From AWTP1-13 sp963770295 (lineage in GTDB: Bacteria > Pseudomonadota > Alphaproteobacteria > Rhizobiales > Hyphomicrobiaceae), in contig CAVYPA010000015.1 of NCBI GenBank assembly GCA_963770295.1, forward strand, positions 310,001-374,000: a stretch of DNA of 64,000 bases, given 5' to 3'. The position numbers and the translations under genes are program-made. Numbering within the stretch: position 1 is the stretch's first letter; every line of letters begins with the position of its first letter. Under the pieces are notes generated by a model that was not told the DNA's origin, searched no databases, and was given only the letters and a program-made list of their open reading frames with translations. Positions 1-9,224 of this stretch are shown here, in pieces.

Positions 1-1
1 C

Positions 2-490
2 GCGACCCGACCAACGAAGATACGCATCGGTCAGATCATGTTTGCCGCCCCGGACGTCGCGAGGCCGGTGTTCGACCAGAAGATACGCCGCATCGCCCCG
101 TACGCGGATCGCGTAACGGTCTATGGCTCGATGACCGACGCGGCCCTGCTGGCGTCCAAAGTTCTGCGGAGTGGCGCCTCCCGCATGGGTGAGCTCAACG
201 ATGACGGCGAGCCCCTGTTGGTCGAGGTGAAGAACGTGCATGTTATCGACGCGACCGGGCCGGAGCGCTGGTGGCGGCTCGACAGGATCTGGAAGGGGTA
301 CGGCCACGACTATTTCCTGCAGAGTGAAGGTGTCCGGGATGACATCAAGCGGATCCTGGCGTCGATTGGAGAAGACGACACCAAGACCCCGAGCGAGCGG
401 TCGCCAGAGTGGTTCGACAAGGTGCCGTTCAAGGAAAATAAGGAGTGGCATTTTTGGCGTTTGCACGACCGACGTTCGCAGGAGAAGTAG
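2..490 (+). CDS. DUF900-type alpha/beta hydrolase, C-terminal part (cut by window edge)
   Basis: The reading frame is open to the left edge and ends at 490, so only the C-terminal ~160 residues are present. The FAAPDV segment followed by a V-x-V-Y-x-S strand, an acidic turn (VIDATG) and a late GHDYF histidine match the end of the DUF900/COG4782 esterase family, in which Asp and His complete a Ser-Asp-His triad. The nucleophile Ser would lie outside the window. The substrate is unknown. The ATG at 38 is internal rather than the true start, because conserved-looking sequence continues upstream of it. Confidence 0.65.
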   Translation, partial: ATRPTKIRIGQIMFAAPDVARPVFDQKIRRIAPYADRVTVYGSMTDAALLASKVLRSGASRMGELNDDGEPLLVEVKNVHVIDATGPERWWRLDRIWKGYGHDYFLQSEGVRDDIKRILASIGEDDTKTPSERSPEWFDKVPFKENKEWHFWRLHDRRSQEK

Positions 491-743
491 GCGCCTTCAG
501 TAGCGGCGCCGAATTTGATTTCATCGCGCCAAATCTTCAGCTGGCGCTGTAGGGTGCACAGCTGACCATCGGAATAAGTGTGGCGTCGAGAGCCTGGGCA
601 AGCTGGCATCCTTATTCTGCCAGCGACGCGCGAGTCCTTCATCTGTGAAGGGGCCTTTTTTGATCTCGCGGCTGGCCGTGCTGAAATCGCCACCTCTCCT
701 TCATGGGAGCGATAGTGCCACCCCCAGTCACGTCACCATCGTG

Positions 744-1358
744 CTATCTTCGAGTGGCTGGGCGACTACCAGGCGCGGCCACGCGACGCCTCAGAAACTC
801 CGCGCCTAGGAGAAATGCGGACATCAGAACAAGAAGAAGGGTCGCCGCCACGCCGAGGATCGGCGTAGCCTGCAGAACCATGGCGCTCCACATTTGCTTT
901 GGCAGCGTATTCTGCTCCCCTCCCGAAAGAAAAAGCGCGATGTTCAAGTCGTCAAACGACGTCATGAAGGCGAAGATTCCTGCAGCAACCATGCTGCCCT
1001 TGATCAATGGCAGAGTGACATGGATTAAGGTGCTCGCCGGGCGCGCGCCAAGCGTGGCGGCGGCCCGGTCGAATTGGCGATCATAGGTCTGCAACCCAAC
1101 CATGACCGTGATCACCACGTAAGGTAACGCGATCACGGTATGGCCGATCACCAAAGCCAGATCCATGCCAGCGATATGCATACGCGCCGTCAGGTAGAAT
1201 AGCGCGACGGCGATCACCATTCGTGGCAGGATGAGCGGCGAGAGCACCAGCGCCATCAACAGCTTCTTTCCACGGAACTCCTCGCGCGCGAGCACAAAGG
1301 CGGCCGCCCCACCGAGCTGCATCGCTATCACGGCAACGATGAGCGCAATAGTGGTCGT
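744..1358 (-). pseudogene. ABC transporter permease (PotC-like), 5'-truncated
   Basis: The translated product is about 200 residues and holds the C-terminal membrane segments of a binding-protein-dependent permease. The EAA-type loop is recognisable (AAATLGARP followed by a hydrophobic stretch). PotC/YdcV-type permeases are about 260-280 residues. Here the frame meets a TAG at 1359-1361, just upstream of the second membrane segment, so the first segment and true start are missing. The only candidate starts are a GTG at 1331 and an internal ATG. No partner ATPase or second permease is nearby. It is most likely a remnant of a polyamine-type uptake operon. Confidence 0.6.
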
Positions 1359-1367
1359 CTACTATAT

Positions 1368-1937
1368 TTACGATCGCATCCTCGGCATCTCGACAATCGT
1401 CGGCGAGCGGTTCACCGCGCAAAAGCGACATGGGGTCATGGCAGGGATTGAGCGGTACGGCTCTTTTGTTGGCCGCAGCATCCTGGCGCTTGTCGGCCGT
1501 GTAACGGCGGCGGTCGGCAATGCGATGGCACGCGCACGGGCTTCCCCCAGGGTGCCAAGCGGCGTCTGCGGGGCGCGGTAGTCGGGCGGGTCCTCACAGT
1601 CGCGCAAGCCCCCGCTCACACGCTTCAACGTTTGTGACGGAAGCTCGCCGAAATGTTCGCGGTACTGGGCCGCGAACCGGCCGAGCTGACGAAACCCTCT
1701 GGCCAGCGCGACACAGGTGATCGACGTCTCTCTATCGCCGTTGATCAACTCCTGCCGAGCGCGGACAAGCCGTAAGCGGCGTACCCATCCATGAGGCGTG
1801 GTGTCGAGGAACCTGCGAAAGTGTCTTTCGAGCGTGCGCGGGTGGACATCAGCAATTTGCGCGAGGTGGTCGAGGTGAACGGGCTCGTTCAGGTTGGCTC
1901 GCAACCACGTGAGCGCACGGGCGAGCCCCGCTGGCAA
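1368..1937 (-). pseudogene. AraC-family regulator, orphan DNA-binding domain
   Basis: Residues encoded by about 1610-1937 form the two helix-turn-helix AraC/XylS domain: LARALTWLRANL, then HLDHLAQIADVHPRTLERHF, then a second helix pair ending in the GFRQLGRFAAQYREHFG signature. The frame upstream is open to about 2019 but shows no ligand-binding domain, whereas relatives carry about 200 residues there. The sequence after LPSQTLKR looks like read-through. The upstream limit sits about 170 bp from the divergent haloperoxidase gene. It is probably a broken gene, although an isolated DNA-binding domain could still be expressed from the TTG at 1937. Confidence 0.6.
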
Positions 1938-2188
1938 GGCGGTCGACGTTTCAGACCCCGCAGCGATCGTCTTTCGAGTTTCAGGCTGGCCATGGCCTCG
2001 ATGTCTCCGACATTGGCATTATCCATCTTTTTGTCGGGAAATGAACAGGGTGTCGCGACTCGCATAGCCGAAATTGGGGCCTGCAGGGATGCTGGGCGAG
2101 CTCTTGGGCCACCCGTTCCGGGGAGCCATCTACACCCCCTGGGCGTGCGCAATCACGCGGCAAAACCCCGCACAAAGGAGGCGACGCG

Positions 2189-3409
2189 ATGAATGTCCTC
2201 AAATCAGCCATCGCCGGTCTGGCCCTGATTGCAGTGGCTACACCGTCGAGCGCCGACGTCATTACGGACTGGAACCAAGCCGCAATGGACGTCATGAAGG
2301 CAGTCAATGTTGCGGGTAACCCTTGGACTCGTACCCTGGCGATGATGCATGTAGCCATGTCGGATGCGGTCAACGCCGTCCACAACCGATATACAAGCTT
2401 CACCCCGGACATTCCGGCCGCCCAGAACGCCTCCGCCGAGGCCGCTGCAGCCTCGGCCGCACGCGAAATCCTCATGCGGCAATATCCGGGGCAAAAGCCA
2501 CGGATCGCTGCGGCCTTTACCGCCATGTTGGAGAGCGTGCCTGACAATCCCGCCAGGGCGGCCGGCATTGCTCTCGGCGAGAAAGTCGGAGCCGCAGTCT
2601 TCGCCGACCGCCAGAACGACGCGACAAACGCACCTGACACGTACCGCCCGCTGACGCAGCCGGGCGTCTGGGTTCCGACCACTCCGCCGCTCTTTTCGCA
2701 ATACGCAACCGCGAAGCCATGGGGCATGAAGACCGCGGATCAGTTCCGCCCGGGTCCGCCGCCGGAACTCTCGAGTGCTCTCTATGCACATGATTACAAC
2801 GAAACCAAAGAGTTTGGAGGCGCGAAGAGCGTCAAGCGGACCGACGCCCAGTCCGATGCCGTGCGCTTCTGGACGCAAGGCAATCTTTTTATCGCGTGGT
2901 ACCAGGCCGCCGAGCAGATTTCAGCCCGCAAGGGGCTTGGGCTGGCCGAGAACGCACGCCTGTTCGCTTTGCTCTCCATGGGCATCGCGAACTGCTACAT
3001 CCTCGATTGGGACGCGAAATTCCATTACCAGTTCTGGCGTCCGATCACGGCGATCCGCAACGGCGACCAGGACGGCAATGACGCCACCGAGCGCGACGCG
3101 GGTTGGTTGCCCCTCAATGCCACGCCGATGCATCCGGAATATCCGTCACAGGCGGGGATCAATGCAGGTACGGCGAGAAGCATTCTTAAATCCGTTTTCG
3201 AAACCGGGCCCGAGGGCTTTGCCGTAACCGATGCAGGAGACGCGCGACTGCAGCGCCGCTTTGACAGCCTCGCGCAGATGGCGGAAGAGCACAAGGAGGT
3301 GCGCATCTGGGGTGGCATCCACTTCAGGAATTCCCTGAATGTGGGCGAGGCAATGGGGCGCAAGCTCGGCGACTACCTCGTTGCGAACTATATGAGGCCT
3401 ACGCGGTAA
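2189..3409 (+). CDS. Vanadium haloperoxidase / PAP2-superfamily exported protein
   Basis: A 406-residue protein with a clear signal peptide (cleavage after about Ala22) and a strong AAAGGAGG ribosome site seven bases before the ATG. The vanadate/phosphate-binding motifs of the haloperoxidase fold are visible. K277-x6-R284-P285 is present, and R371-x5-H378 supplies the histidine that would bind vanadate. The middle motif, normally P-S-G-H, reads P319-S320-Q321-A322, so the general acid/base His is absent. The usual Asp four residues after H378 is also replaced. The fold family is well supported, but haloperoxidase activity is not. The next gene starts five bases after its stop, so the two are probably co-transcribed. 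Confidence 0.8.
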   Translation: MNVLKSAIAGLALIAVATPSSADVITDWNQAAMDVMKAVNVAGNPWTRTLAMMHVAMSDAVNAVHNRYTSFTPDIPAAQNASAEAAAASAAREILMRQYPGQKPRIAAAFTAMLESVPDNPARAAGIALGEKVGAAVFADRQNDATNAPDTYRPLTQPGVWVPTTPPLFSQYATAKPWGMKTADQFRPGPPPELSSALYAHDYNETKEFGGAKSVKRTDAQSDAVRFWTQGNLFIAWYQAAEQISARKGLGLAENARLFALLSMGIANCYILDWDAKFHYQFWRPITAIRNGDQDGNDATERDAGWLPLNATPMHPEYPSQAGINAGTARSILKSVFETGPEGFAVTDAGDARLQRRFDSLAQMAEEHKEVRIWGGIHFRNSLNVGEAMGRKLGDYLVANYMRPTR

Positions 3410-3413
3410 CCGT

Positions 3414-4442
3414 ATGTCTGGCGCCATCGCTAGGTTCGTCTCAACGGGCGGCGCATTCCTGCTTTTGGCCGCGTTCGTTGCTGCCAGTGCCTCGGAGAGT
3501 GACGACGATCTGCCGGATCTGGGCGAGCAGGTCGAGCGCATGGCGTCCGAGGTCGCGCTCGAGCTGCAGCGTGTCTGTCCGCCGGCTTCGTCCTCGGACC
3601 AGACGGCATTCGACCTATGCCGGCGCAGCCTCTTCGGTGATTCAGCGCTGCGGCGCAGTCTCGCGCCGCGGCTTCTATGGGGGCGCAGGCATCAGGATGC
3701 GGGTGCAATGCTCAAGGAAACGAACCTTACCCAGTTCGCGCCGGATGTGATCTCCGGTCTATACCTCTCGCTCTTTATGTTCAGTGGTGAGCATACGCTT
3801 GAGTATGTTGACCGAGAGCGTATGTATCTCATTCGATTGGAGGCAGGTTTCCGCAACCGCCTGGCGCCGGGCCAATTTCCCTATCCTTTCTGGCATGATG
3901 AGGCGAAATGGGGCGTCTACCAGGCCACGAACTCGGTTCTGCTGTGGGTCGACCCGAAGACCGCCAAAATCACAATCGCGCAATTCACGGAGCGCGGACG
4001 CGGCAATGCCGTTGCCTCCACGGAACCGATAACGCCCAAATTCGATGGCAAATGGATGTGGGTAGACAAGGACGGGCGCATTCAGCCGCAGGTGACGCTC
4101 TTCGACGGTCTGTTCCGTGACGATAACCCATACCTATCGAAGCTCGATGTCGCCTACCGGATGCTGGCGCTGCGGATACGCGATGCACAATGCGAAAGCT
4201 GCCACATGCCTCATAATCCCACCTCGATGCGCAGGTTGGTGCTGATGCATACGCCGGCGCACGCTGCGGGGGAAATTGCGCGGATGATGAAGGCCGTGCG
4301 TGAAGATAGAATGCCGCTTGACGAGTCCGGCATAGAACAACCGCTTGACCCAGCTCTCAAGCGCGCTCTGCTCGAGAACGGCGGCGAGTTCGAGGCGCTG
4401 GTTAGGGCCGCAAAAGACTGGGAAGCCGCGCGAGGCCATTGA
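3414..4442 (+). CDS. Exported protein with a single CxxCH haem-c motif, function unknown
   Basis: A 342-residue protein with an N-terminal hydrophobic signal (RFVSTGGAFLLLAAF, cleaved near ASA). A single CESCH motif about 80 residues from the C-terminus is followed by MPHNP and then several Met residues that could serve as the distal ligand. The rest is not a recognised cytochrome c domain. The gene lies immediately downstream of the haloperoxidase-like gene, suggesting a shared periplasmic redox role. I do not recognise the family. Covalent haem attachment is inferred from the motif and export signal only. Confidence 0.65.
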   Translation: MSGAIARFVSTGGAFLLLAAFVAASASESDDDLPDLGEQVERMASEVALELQRVCPPASSSDQTAFDLCRRSLFGDSALRRSLAPRLLWGRRHQDAGAMLKETNLTQFAPDVISGLYLSLFMFSGEHTLEYVDRERMYLIRLEAGFRNRLAPGQFPYPFWHDEAKWGVYQATNSVLLWVDPKTAKITIAQFTERGRGNAVASTEPITPKFDGKWMWVDKDGRIQPQVTLFDGLFRDDNPYLSKLDVAYRMLALRIRDAQCESCHMPHNPTSMRRLVLMHTPAHAAGEIARMMKAVREDRMPLDESGIEQPLDPALKRALLENGGEFEALVRAAKDWEAARGH

Positions 4443-4514
4443 ACGCCCTCTGCCAAAGAATAACCATTGCTGGCATTCAGCCGCGTCGATTGATCGATGG
4501 AGCCAGGTCCGGCC

Positions 4515-4610
4515 AGGTTCGAGCTTTTCGTTGACCTCACAACTCCTAAGAAACTAGGTTTCGGATTTCCGCCGACGCTGCTCGCCCGCGCGGACGAGGT
4601 GATCGAATAA
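4515..4610 (+). pseudogene. C-terminal scrap of an ABC_sub_bind solute-binding protein
   Basis: Thirty-one codons and a TAA in one frame reproduce the typical C-terminus of the ABC_sub_bind (pfam04392) family: FEL..DL.T.K.LG, then PPTLLARADEVIE and stop. Nothing upstream in frame belongs to the family. It is a remnant left by deletion. Confidence 0.7.
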
Positions 4611-5061
4611 GGGCTGTTCGCGCAGCTTGCTGCGCCGGCTCACGTCAGAAGATGGCACAAACTCCCCGTCGGCGCTTCGCGGCACGACAGGAGCGCTTCG
4701 AAAGCCGACATTCGAGATAAAGCGAAGCGGCTTGCCTTGGGCCGTTTACCGTCGCCCCGAACTTTGACGGAGTGGCCGACCGCAGAAGGCCTTGGGACCA
4801 AAGACGCGCCCGCCCGCAGCATCGAGCCGCCCGCGACCTTTGGCTTGGGCCTTATCTTGGCCGTGTTCGGGCTGGTGGGTCATCAGCACCGTTTTTTTGG
4901 GACGCGTCATGGGACCGGGCCGGAGCCCATCACCAAGGGCGTCGTGGGTGCCGCGCCGCTGGTCGCCAATGCTTCAAGATCGCACGCATTCGATGGCCCC
5001 CTCGACACGCCGCTGCAACGCGCTACCATCTTCATAGCTCCCAACGCCTCGAAGGACAGTC
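4611..5061. other. Intergenic, no gene recognised
   Basis: Open frames exist on both strands but have no recognisable domain, signal peptide or ribosome site. The last 15 bases hold the AAGGA site of the aldo/keto reductase. Confidence 0.4.
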
Positions 5062-6027
5062 ATGCCAAACCGAATGCTCGGTCGACTCTGGTCAGTGAGT
5101 GCGCTCACCCTTGGAGGTGGCGGCGTCGGCCAGCTCTGGGGAGCAACCACCCGCGAGGAATGCATTGCGACCGTGCGTACCGCGGTCGAACGCGGCATCA
5201 CGCTGCTCGACATGGCGCCGGCCTATGGAAACGGCGAGGCCGAAAGCCTCGTCGGCACGGCCTTTGAGGGCCGGTTGCCGGCCGGCGTTCGCGTGACGAC
5301 CAAGCACCGGCTTGGCACGCCTCCTGCAGGGGAGGTAGAACGCAACATCATGCGTAGCCTCGAGGAAAGCCTCGCGCGCATGCGGCTCGAGCAAGTCGAC
5401 CTGTTCTTCCTACATTCGAACATTATTCCGGACGGTTATGACGCCAGCGCTTATGCCGATCGCCCGGCGACGCGCTGGACAACTTATGTGGATCGCTTCG
5501 TTCCAATCTGCGAGCGGCTCGTTGCCGACGGGCGCATCGGCGCCTGGGGAATTACCGGTATCGGCATTCCGGAATGCGTCCTGGCAGCGTTGAACGAGAA
5601 AGCCTGTCCCGCGGCCGTGCAATGCATCACGAACCCGCTCGATTCGCCGGGTGAGCTTAAGTACTTCGCCGGCCCTAGTTGCGCCCGCGAGATCATCGCC
5701 GCGGGCAGAAAAGCGGGCGCAGGCGTGCTCGGTATCCGCCCGGTCCAGGGTGGCGCGCTCACCGAGGCGCTCGACCGTGACTTGCCTCCGGATCACGCCG
5801 TGGTCAGGGACTTCAAGCGTGGTGGAGCTTTCCGCGCGCTGGCCCAAGAGCTTGGTACGTCGGCAGCTGCGCTCGCTCACCGCTACGCGCTGTCGATGGA
5901 TGATGTCGACACCGTCGTGTGCGGCTGCAAGAACCGGGCCGAGCTGCTCGAATGCGTTGCCGCGGCCGAAGCTGGTCCACTCGAACCTGCCCTCATAGCA
6001 CGTATCGACGCCGCCTTCGCGTCGTAA
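5062..6027 (+). CDS. Aldo/keto reductase
   Basis: A 321-residue TIM-barrel oxidoreductase that should reduce aldehydes or ketones with NADPH in the cytoplasm. The catalytic tetrad is visible: D50 (LLDMAP), Y55 (AYGNGE), K81 (TTKHR) and H118 (FFLHSN). The length is normal. An AAGGA site sits five bases before the ATG. It is followed by a recombinase scrap and preceded by a transporter scrap, so it has no operon partner. The substrate cannot be told from sequence. Confidence 0.85.
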   Translation: MPNRMLGRLWSVSALTLGGGGVGQLWGATTREECIATVRTAVERGITLLDMAPAYGNGEAESLVGTAFEGRLPAGVRVTTKHRLGTPPAGEVERNIMRSLEESLARMRLEQVDLFFLHSNIIPDGYDASAYADRPATRWTTYVDRFVPICERLVADGRIGAWGITGIGIPECVLAALNEKACPAAVQCITNPLDSPGELKYFAGPSCAREIIAAGRKAGAGVLGIRPVQGGALTEALDRDLPPDHAVVRDFKRGGAFRALAQELGTSAAALAHRYALSMDDVDTVVCGCKNRAELLECVAAAEAGPLEPALIARIDAAFAS

Positions 6028-6229
6028 GCTCGTCCGCACCGCCGCCGCGCTCGCCAGGCGTGGAAGCCACCACACAGAACGTGTAGTCGCAACTCAAATG
6101 CATACGCTGCGGGGCCAGTTGGCCATGAATTTTCCCCGTTTTCTCCAGAGTGGGAGGGGGTAGCCACGATGCTGTTTGCGGTCGTCCTGCGGCCCGGGCC
6201 GCCGCGTTTGGCGGTGGTTCGCATCAACG

Positions 6230-6462
6230 GGGGGCATGCGCTGCGATCTTACGCTTGAGCCGTTGGACTGTGCCGACCCCGAGGCCGATTTCCCGTGCCA
6301 CCTTGCCGATGCCGATCCGCTTCGCGAGCTCGCGCCGCGCCAGATCGATCTAGTCGGGCTCAGCACCGGGGCGGCCAAGCCTCCTGCGGCACGTTGCCGG
6401 CTTTGCTGACATACTTGCCGTCCCGGGCGATCTATTCCTTGATCACGTTGAGCCCTGCCCGC
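6230..6462 (-). pseudogene. Serine recombinase (resolvase) C-terminal fragment
   Basis: Read on the minus strand, one frame gives DLARRELAKRIGIGKVA then REIGLGVGTVQRLKRKI, the Hin/resolvase-type C-terminal helix-turn-helix. Just upstream lie VRAGLNVIKE and then stop codons where the linker should be. The catalytic N-terminal domain is absent. It is a relic of a mobile element. Confidence 0.65.
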
Positions 6463-6530
6463 ACAGCCTACTGTGGCGTAGCGCACCGGCTTCCAAGAAC
6501 ATTCTGTTGGGAGTTCTTAGGAGACACGTC

Positions 6531-7964
6531 CTAGCGCCCACGTTCCGTCGCCTCGGTGACAAGGGCGCCAAGCCGCGCGATGCCACGCTCGATCCGCTCG
6601 TCCCATGAATGGCCGCAGCTCAAGCGTAGGCAATTGGCAAATCGGCCGCTGGCCGAGAACACTTCGCCCGGCGCAAAGCAAATGCCTTCTTCGAGCGCGC
6701 GCTGAAACAACGGCCGGGTTTTCACCTGCTGTGGCAGCTCGAGCCACAGCACAAAACCGCCAGCCGGGCGGCTGACCCGTGTGGCGGTGGGAAAGCTGCG
6801 ATCGATGGCGCGTGCCATCTTCTCGATGTTGTGGGCGAATACGCGGCGAATGCGGCGGAGATGACTGTCGTAGCCGCCCGATGCCAGGAACTCCGCAAAC
6901 GCCGCCTGCGGCAGCACCGAACCGCAGAGTGTGAAGGCCGCCTTGGCGTCCAGGATGCGCGACAAGTGCCGGCCGGCTGCGACCCAACCGATGCGATAGC
7001 CTGGAGCGACCGTCTTAGAAAATGAGCTGCAATAGATTGTGTTGCCACGGCGATCGAGGGCGATGAACGGCTTTGGCCGTTCTGGCCCGAAACAGATGTC
7101 GCCATAGATGTCGTCCTCGATCAGCGGAACGTCGTGGTGCGCCAACAGGTCGAGCACCGCGAGCTTCTTCGTATCGGGCATGGTGCAGCCGAGCGGATTG
7201 TTGAAGCTCGACGCGAAAAGGCAGGCGGCAATTTGCTTGCTCGCAAGCGCTTCTTGCAGCGCGGCGAGATTGATCCCTTCCGTCGCATCGGTCGGTAGCT
7301 CGAGCGCCCTCAACCCCAATGCTTCCAGCGCATGGAGCAGGCCGAAGTATGTGGGGAACTCGATAGCAATCGTGTCGCCCGGGCGCGCGACGGCGCGGAG
7401 CGACAGGATCAGCGCCTCGGTGCAGCCGACGGTAACTACGAGGTCGTCCGGCGACAGCGCCCGGTCCCAGCGCACCGCCCGCCGCGCGATCTCGCGCCGA
7501 AGCTGCACGTCGCCCTGCGGGCCGGTATAGATGTTGTAGTCGCGGCCATGTGCCCGCGCAGCACGCGCCAGATGCCGGTCTAGTCGGCTTGCGTTCAGCA
7601 GATCGGAGCTCGGGATCGCGCAGCCGAGCGGTACGAGGTTTGGATCGGACGCGTGCTCAAGGAGCTTGACGATCACGCCGGAGACGCTGACCGAGGTCGC
7701 GCGAGCCGGCGGTCGTGACGTTTTCGGCGGCTGCCGCGTAGGCTCGCGGCGCGCGACGTAGAAGCCGGACTGCGGGCGCGCTTCAAGGACGCCGCGATCT
7801 TCCAGCACGCGATAAGCCTGTACGGCGGTCGCCATGCTGACCTTGCGCTCGCGGCTAATCGAGCGCAGTGACGGCGCGCGGGTCCCAGGCATCAGTGTGC
7901 CGACATCTACCAGTTTGGTGATGAAGCGGGCGAGCTCTTCGTAGCGGTAGGCATACTCGGGCAT
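6531..7964 (-). CDS. MocR/PdxR-type GntR regulator with aminotransferase-fold domain
   Basis: A 477-residue fusion of an N-terminal GntR winged helix (about residues 5-70, with SLRSISRERKVS and AYRVLEDRGVLEARPQSGFYV) and a fold-type I PLP domain. PLP residues are visible: the FNNP loop (254-257), D285 in the IEDDIYGD strand and the Schiff-base K317 in SSFSKT. Such proteins sense PLP or an amino-acid ligand and bind direct repeats near their own promoter. It is divergent from an aminotransferase and a PhzF-like gene, with 101 bp between starts holding two matching half-sites. It therefore probably controls that pair, as activator or repressor. Confidence 0.88.
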   Translation of the reverse strand: MPEYAYRYEELARFITKLVDVGTLMPGTRAPSLRSISRERKVSMATAVQAYRVLEDRGVLEARPQSGFYVARREPTRQPPKTSRPPARATSVSVSGVIVKLLEHASDPNLVPLGCAIPSSDLLNASRLDRHLARAARAHGRDYNIYTGPQGDVQLRREIARRAVRWDRALSPDDLVVTVGCTEALILSLRAVARPGDTIAIEFPTYFGLLHALEALGLRALELPTDATEGINLAALQEALASKQIAACLFASSFNNPLGCTMPDTKKLAVLDLLAHHDVPLIEDDIYGDICFGPERPKPFIALDRRGNTIYCSSFSKTVAPGYRIGWVAAGRHLSRILDAKAAFTLCGSVLPQAAFAEFLASGGYDSHLRRIRRVFAHNIEKMARAIDRSFPTATRVSRPAGGFVLWLELPQQVKTRPLFQRALEEGICFAPGEVFSASGRFANCLRLSCGHSWDERIERGIARLGALVTEATERGR

Positions 7965-7976
7965 GAAGAAAGACTA

Positions 7977-8019
7977 ACTGTACTGGTCACAATTGTCATC
8001 TGCTGTGACTGTCCTGGTC
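7977..8019. promoter_or_regulatory. Direct-repeat operator candidate for the MocR regulator
   Basis: ACTGTACTGGTC (7977-7988) is repeated as ACTGTCCTGGTC (8008-8019), 11 of 12 identical, same orientation, 31 bp start to start (about three helical turns). It lies between the divergent starts of the regulator (7964) and the aminotransferase (8066). Tandem direct repeats are the known operator architecture of MocR regulators. Binding itself is inferred. Confidence 0.65.
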
Positions 8020-8065
8020 GCGCCCGGCTTGCTAGGTAAAGGCCGCACACACGAGGGAGCGACTG

Positions 8066-9193
8066 ATGACGCGGTTTGTTCACAACGACATCATCTCGCT
8101 GACGGGACGCGCGCCGCGGTTTGATCTTGCCGAGAGCGTTGGCCCAGACCTTCGACTTGGCGAGCTCTTGGGCCCGGCTACGGCGGACGAGCTACGTCTC
8201 GGCTACGCCACCGCCGCGGGCGACCCGGCCCTTCGTGCCGCGATCGCCGCGCAGCACCTCGTCGAAGCCGATGATGTCGTCGTCACTATCGGCGGCATGC
8301 ATGCGCTGTTCCTGACCGGTTACATCCTGTGCGGCCGTGGCGAGGAGGCGATCATCGCCACGCCCGTGTTTCCACCGACACGCGACACGCTGCTCAGCAT
8401 CGGCGCGACGCTGCAGCAGCTGCCTCTCGAATTCAACGAAGGCTATCGGCTTGATCCCGGTCGGCTCTCCGTCTTGCTCTCGCCGGCCACACGGCTGGTC
8501 TGCCTCGCCTCGCCGCAAAATCCGTCCGGCGTCGGCTTGCCGACCGAGGTCTTGCGCAGGCTCCTGTCGGAGATGGCGGCGCGGTGCCCAGACGCGTTTC
8601 TGCTAGTGGATGAGACCTATCGCCAGGCGGTCTACAATTATGATGAGGTTGCACAGAGTGCTGCAACCCTCAGTCCGCGGGTGATAGTTTCCGGTTCGCT
8701 ATCAAAATGCCACGGCGCGCCGGGCCTGCGCATCGGCTGGGCGATCGTGCGCGACAAAACGTTGCGCGAGCAGATGGTCCTTGGCAAGTTCAACACAGTA
8801 ATCGCAAATTCGACCATCGACGAAATACTGGGGCTTCGCGTCCTGATCCAGGCGGACGCGATCATCGCCGCTCGCCGAAAACATCTCGGCGAAGGTCTTA
8901 CGCGCACCGCCGCGTGGGTTGCGCGCAACGCGGCGCTGGTCGAGTGGGTAAAGCCCGATGCGGGGGCGCTCTGTTGCATACGCCTGCGGTCGGACCAGTT
9001 CGACCAGGCTGCGGTCGTCCGCTTTCATGCGGCACTCGCCGCCCTCCATGCCCGTGTCGGCGATGGCACATGGTTCGGCGAAGAGCCGCGGGTGTTCCGT
9101 CTCGGCTTCGGCCTGCTACCGATTCCGGAACTTGAGCTTGCGCTCGGTGTGCTGAGCACAGTCTTGCAACAGACGAAGCGGAAAGCCGCCTGA
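8066..9193 (+). CDS. PLP-dependent class I/II aminotransferase
   Basis: A 375-residue fold-type I aminotransferase. It has the NPSG loop (SPQNPSGVGLP), the DETYR strand carrying the PLP-pyridine Asp, and K214 in SGSLSKCHGAPG as Schiff-base lysine, followed by the LRIGW segment. A GAGGGAG site precedes the ATG. It is divergent from the MocR regulator and 31 bases upstream of the PhzF-like gene. The three genes look like one amino-acid modification module with a PLP regulator. The substrate is not predictable. Confidence 0.85.
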   Translation: MTRFVHNDIISLTGRAPRFDLAESVGPDLRLGELLGPATADELRLGYATAAGDPALRAAIAAQHLVEADDVVVTIGGMHALFLTGYILCGRGEEAIIATPVFPPTRDTLLSIGATLQQLPLEFNEGYRLDPGRLSVLLSPATRLVCLASPQNPSGVGLPTEVLRRLLSEMAARCPDAFLLVDETYRQAVYNYDEVAQSAATLSPRVIVSGSLSKCHGAPGLRIGWAIVRDKTLREQMVLGKFNTVIANSTIDEILGLRVLIQADAIIAARRKHLGEGLTRTAAWVARNAALVEWVKPDAGALCCIRLRSDQFDQAAVVRFHAALAALHARVGDGTWFGEEPRVFRLGFGLLPIPELELALGVLSTVLQQTKRKAA

Positions 9194-9224
9194 TCTCAGT
9201 CAACTATCTGGAGAAGCGACCGCG

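Noticed and set aside
1981..2878. Long minus-strand frames opposite the haloperoxidase gene
   Set aside because: They mirror a clear coding gene with signal peptide and ribosome site, and show no domain of their own.
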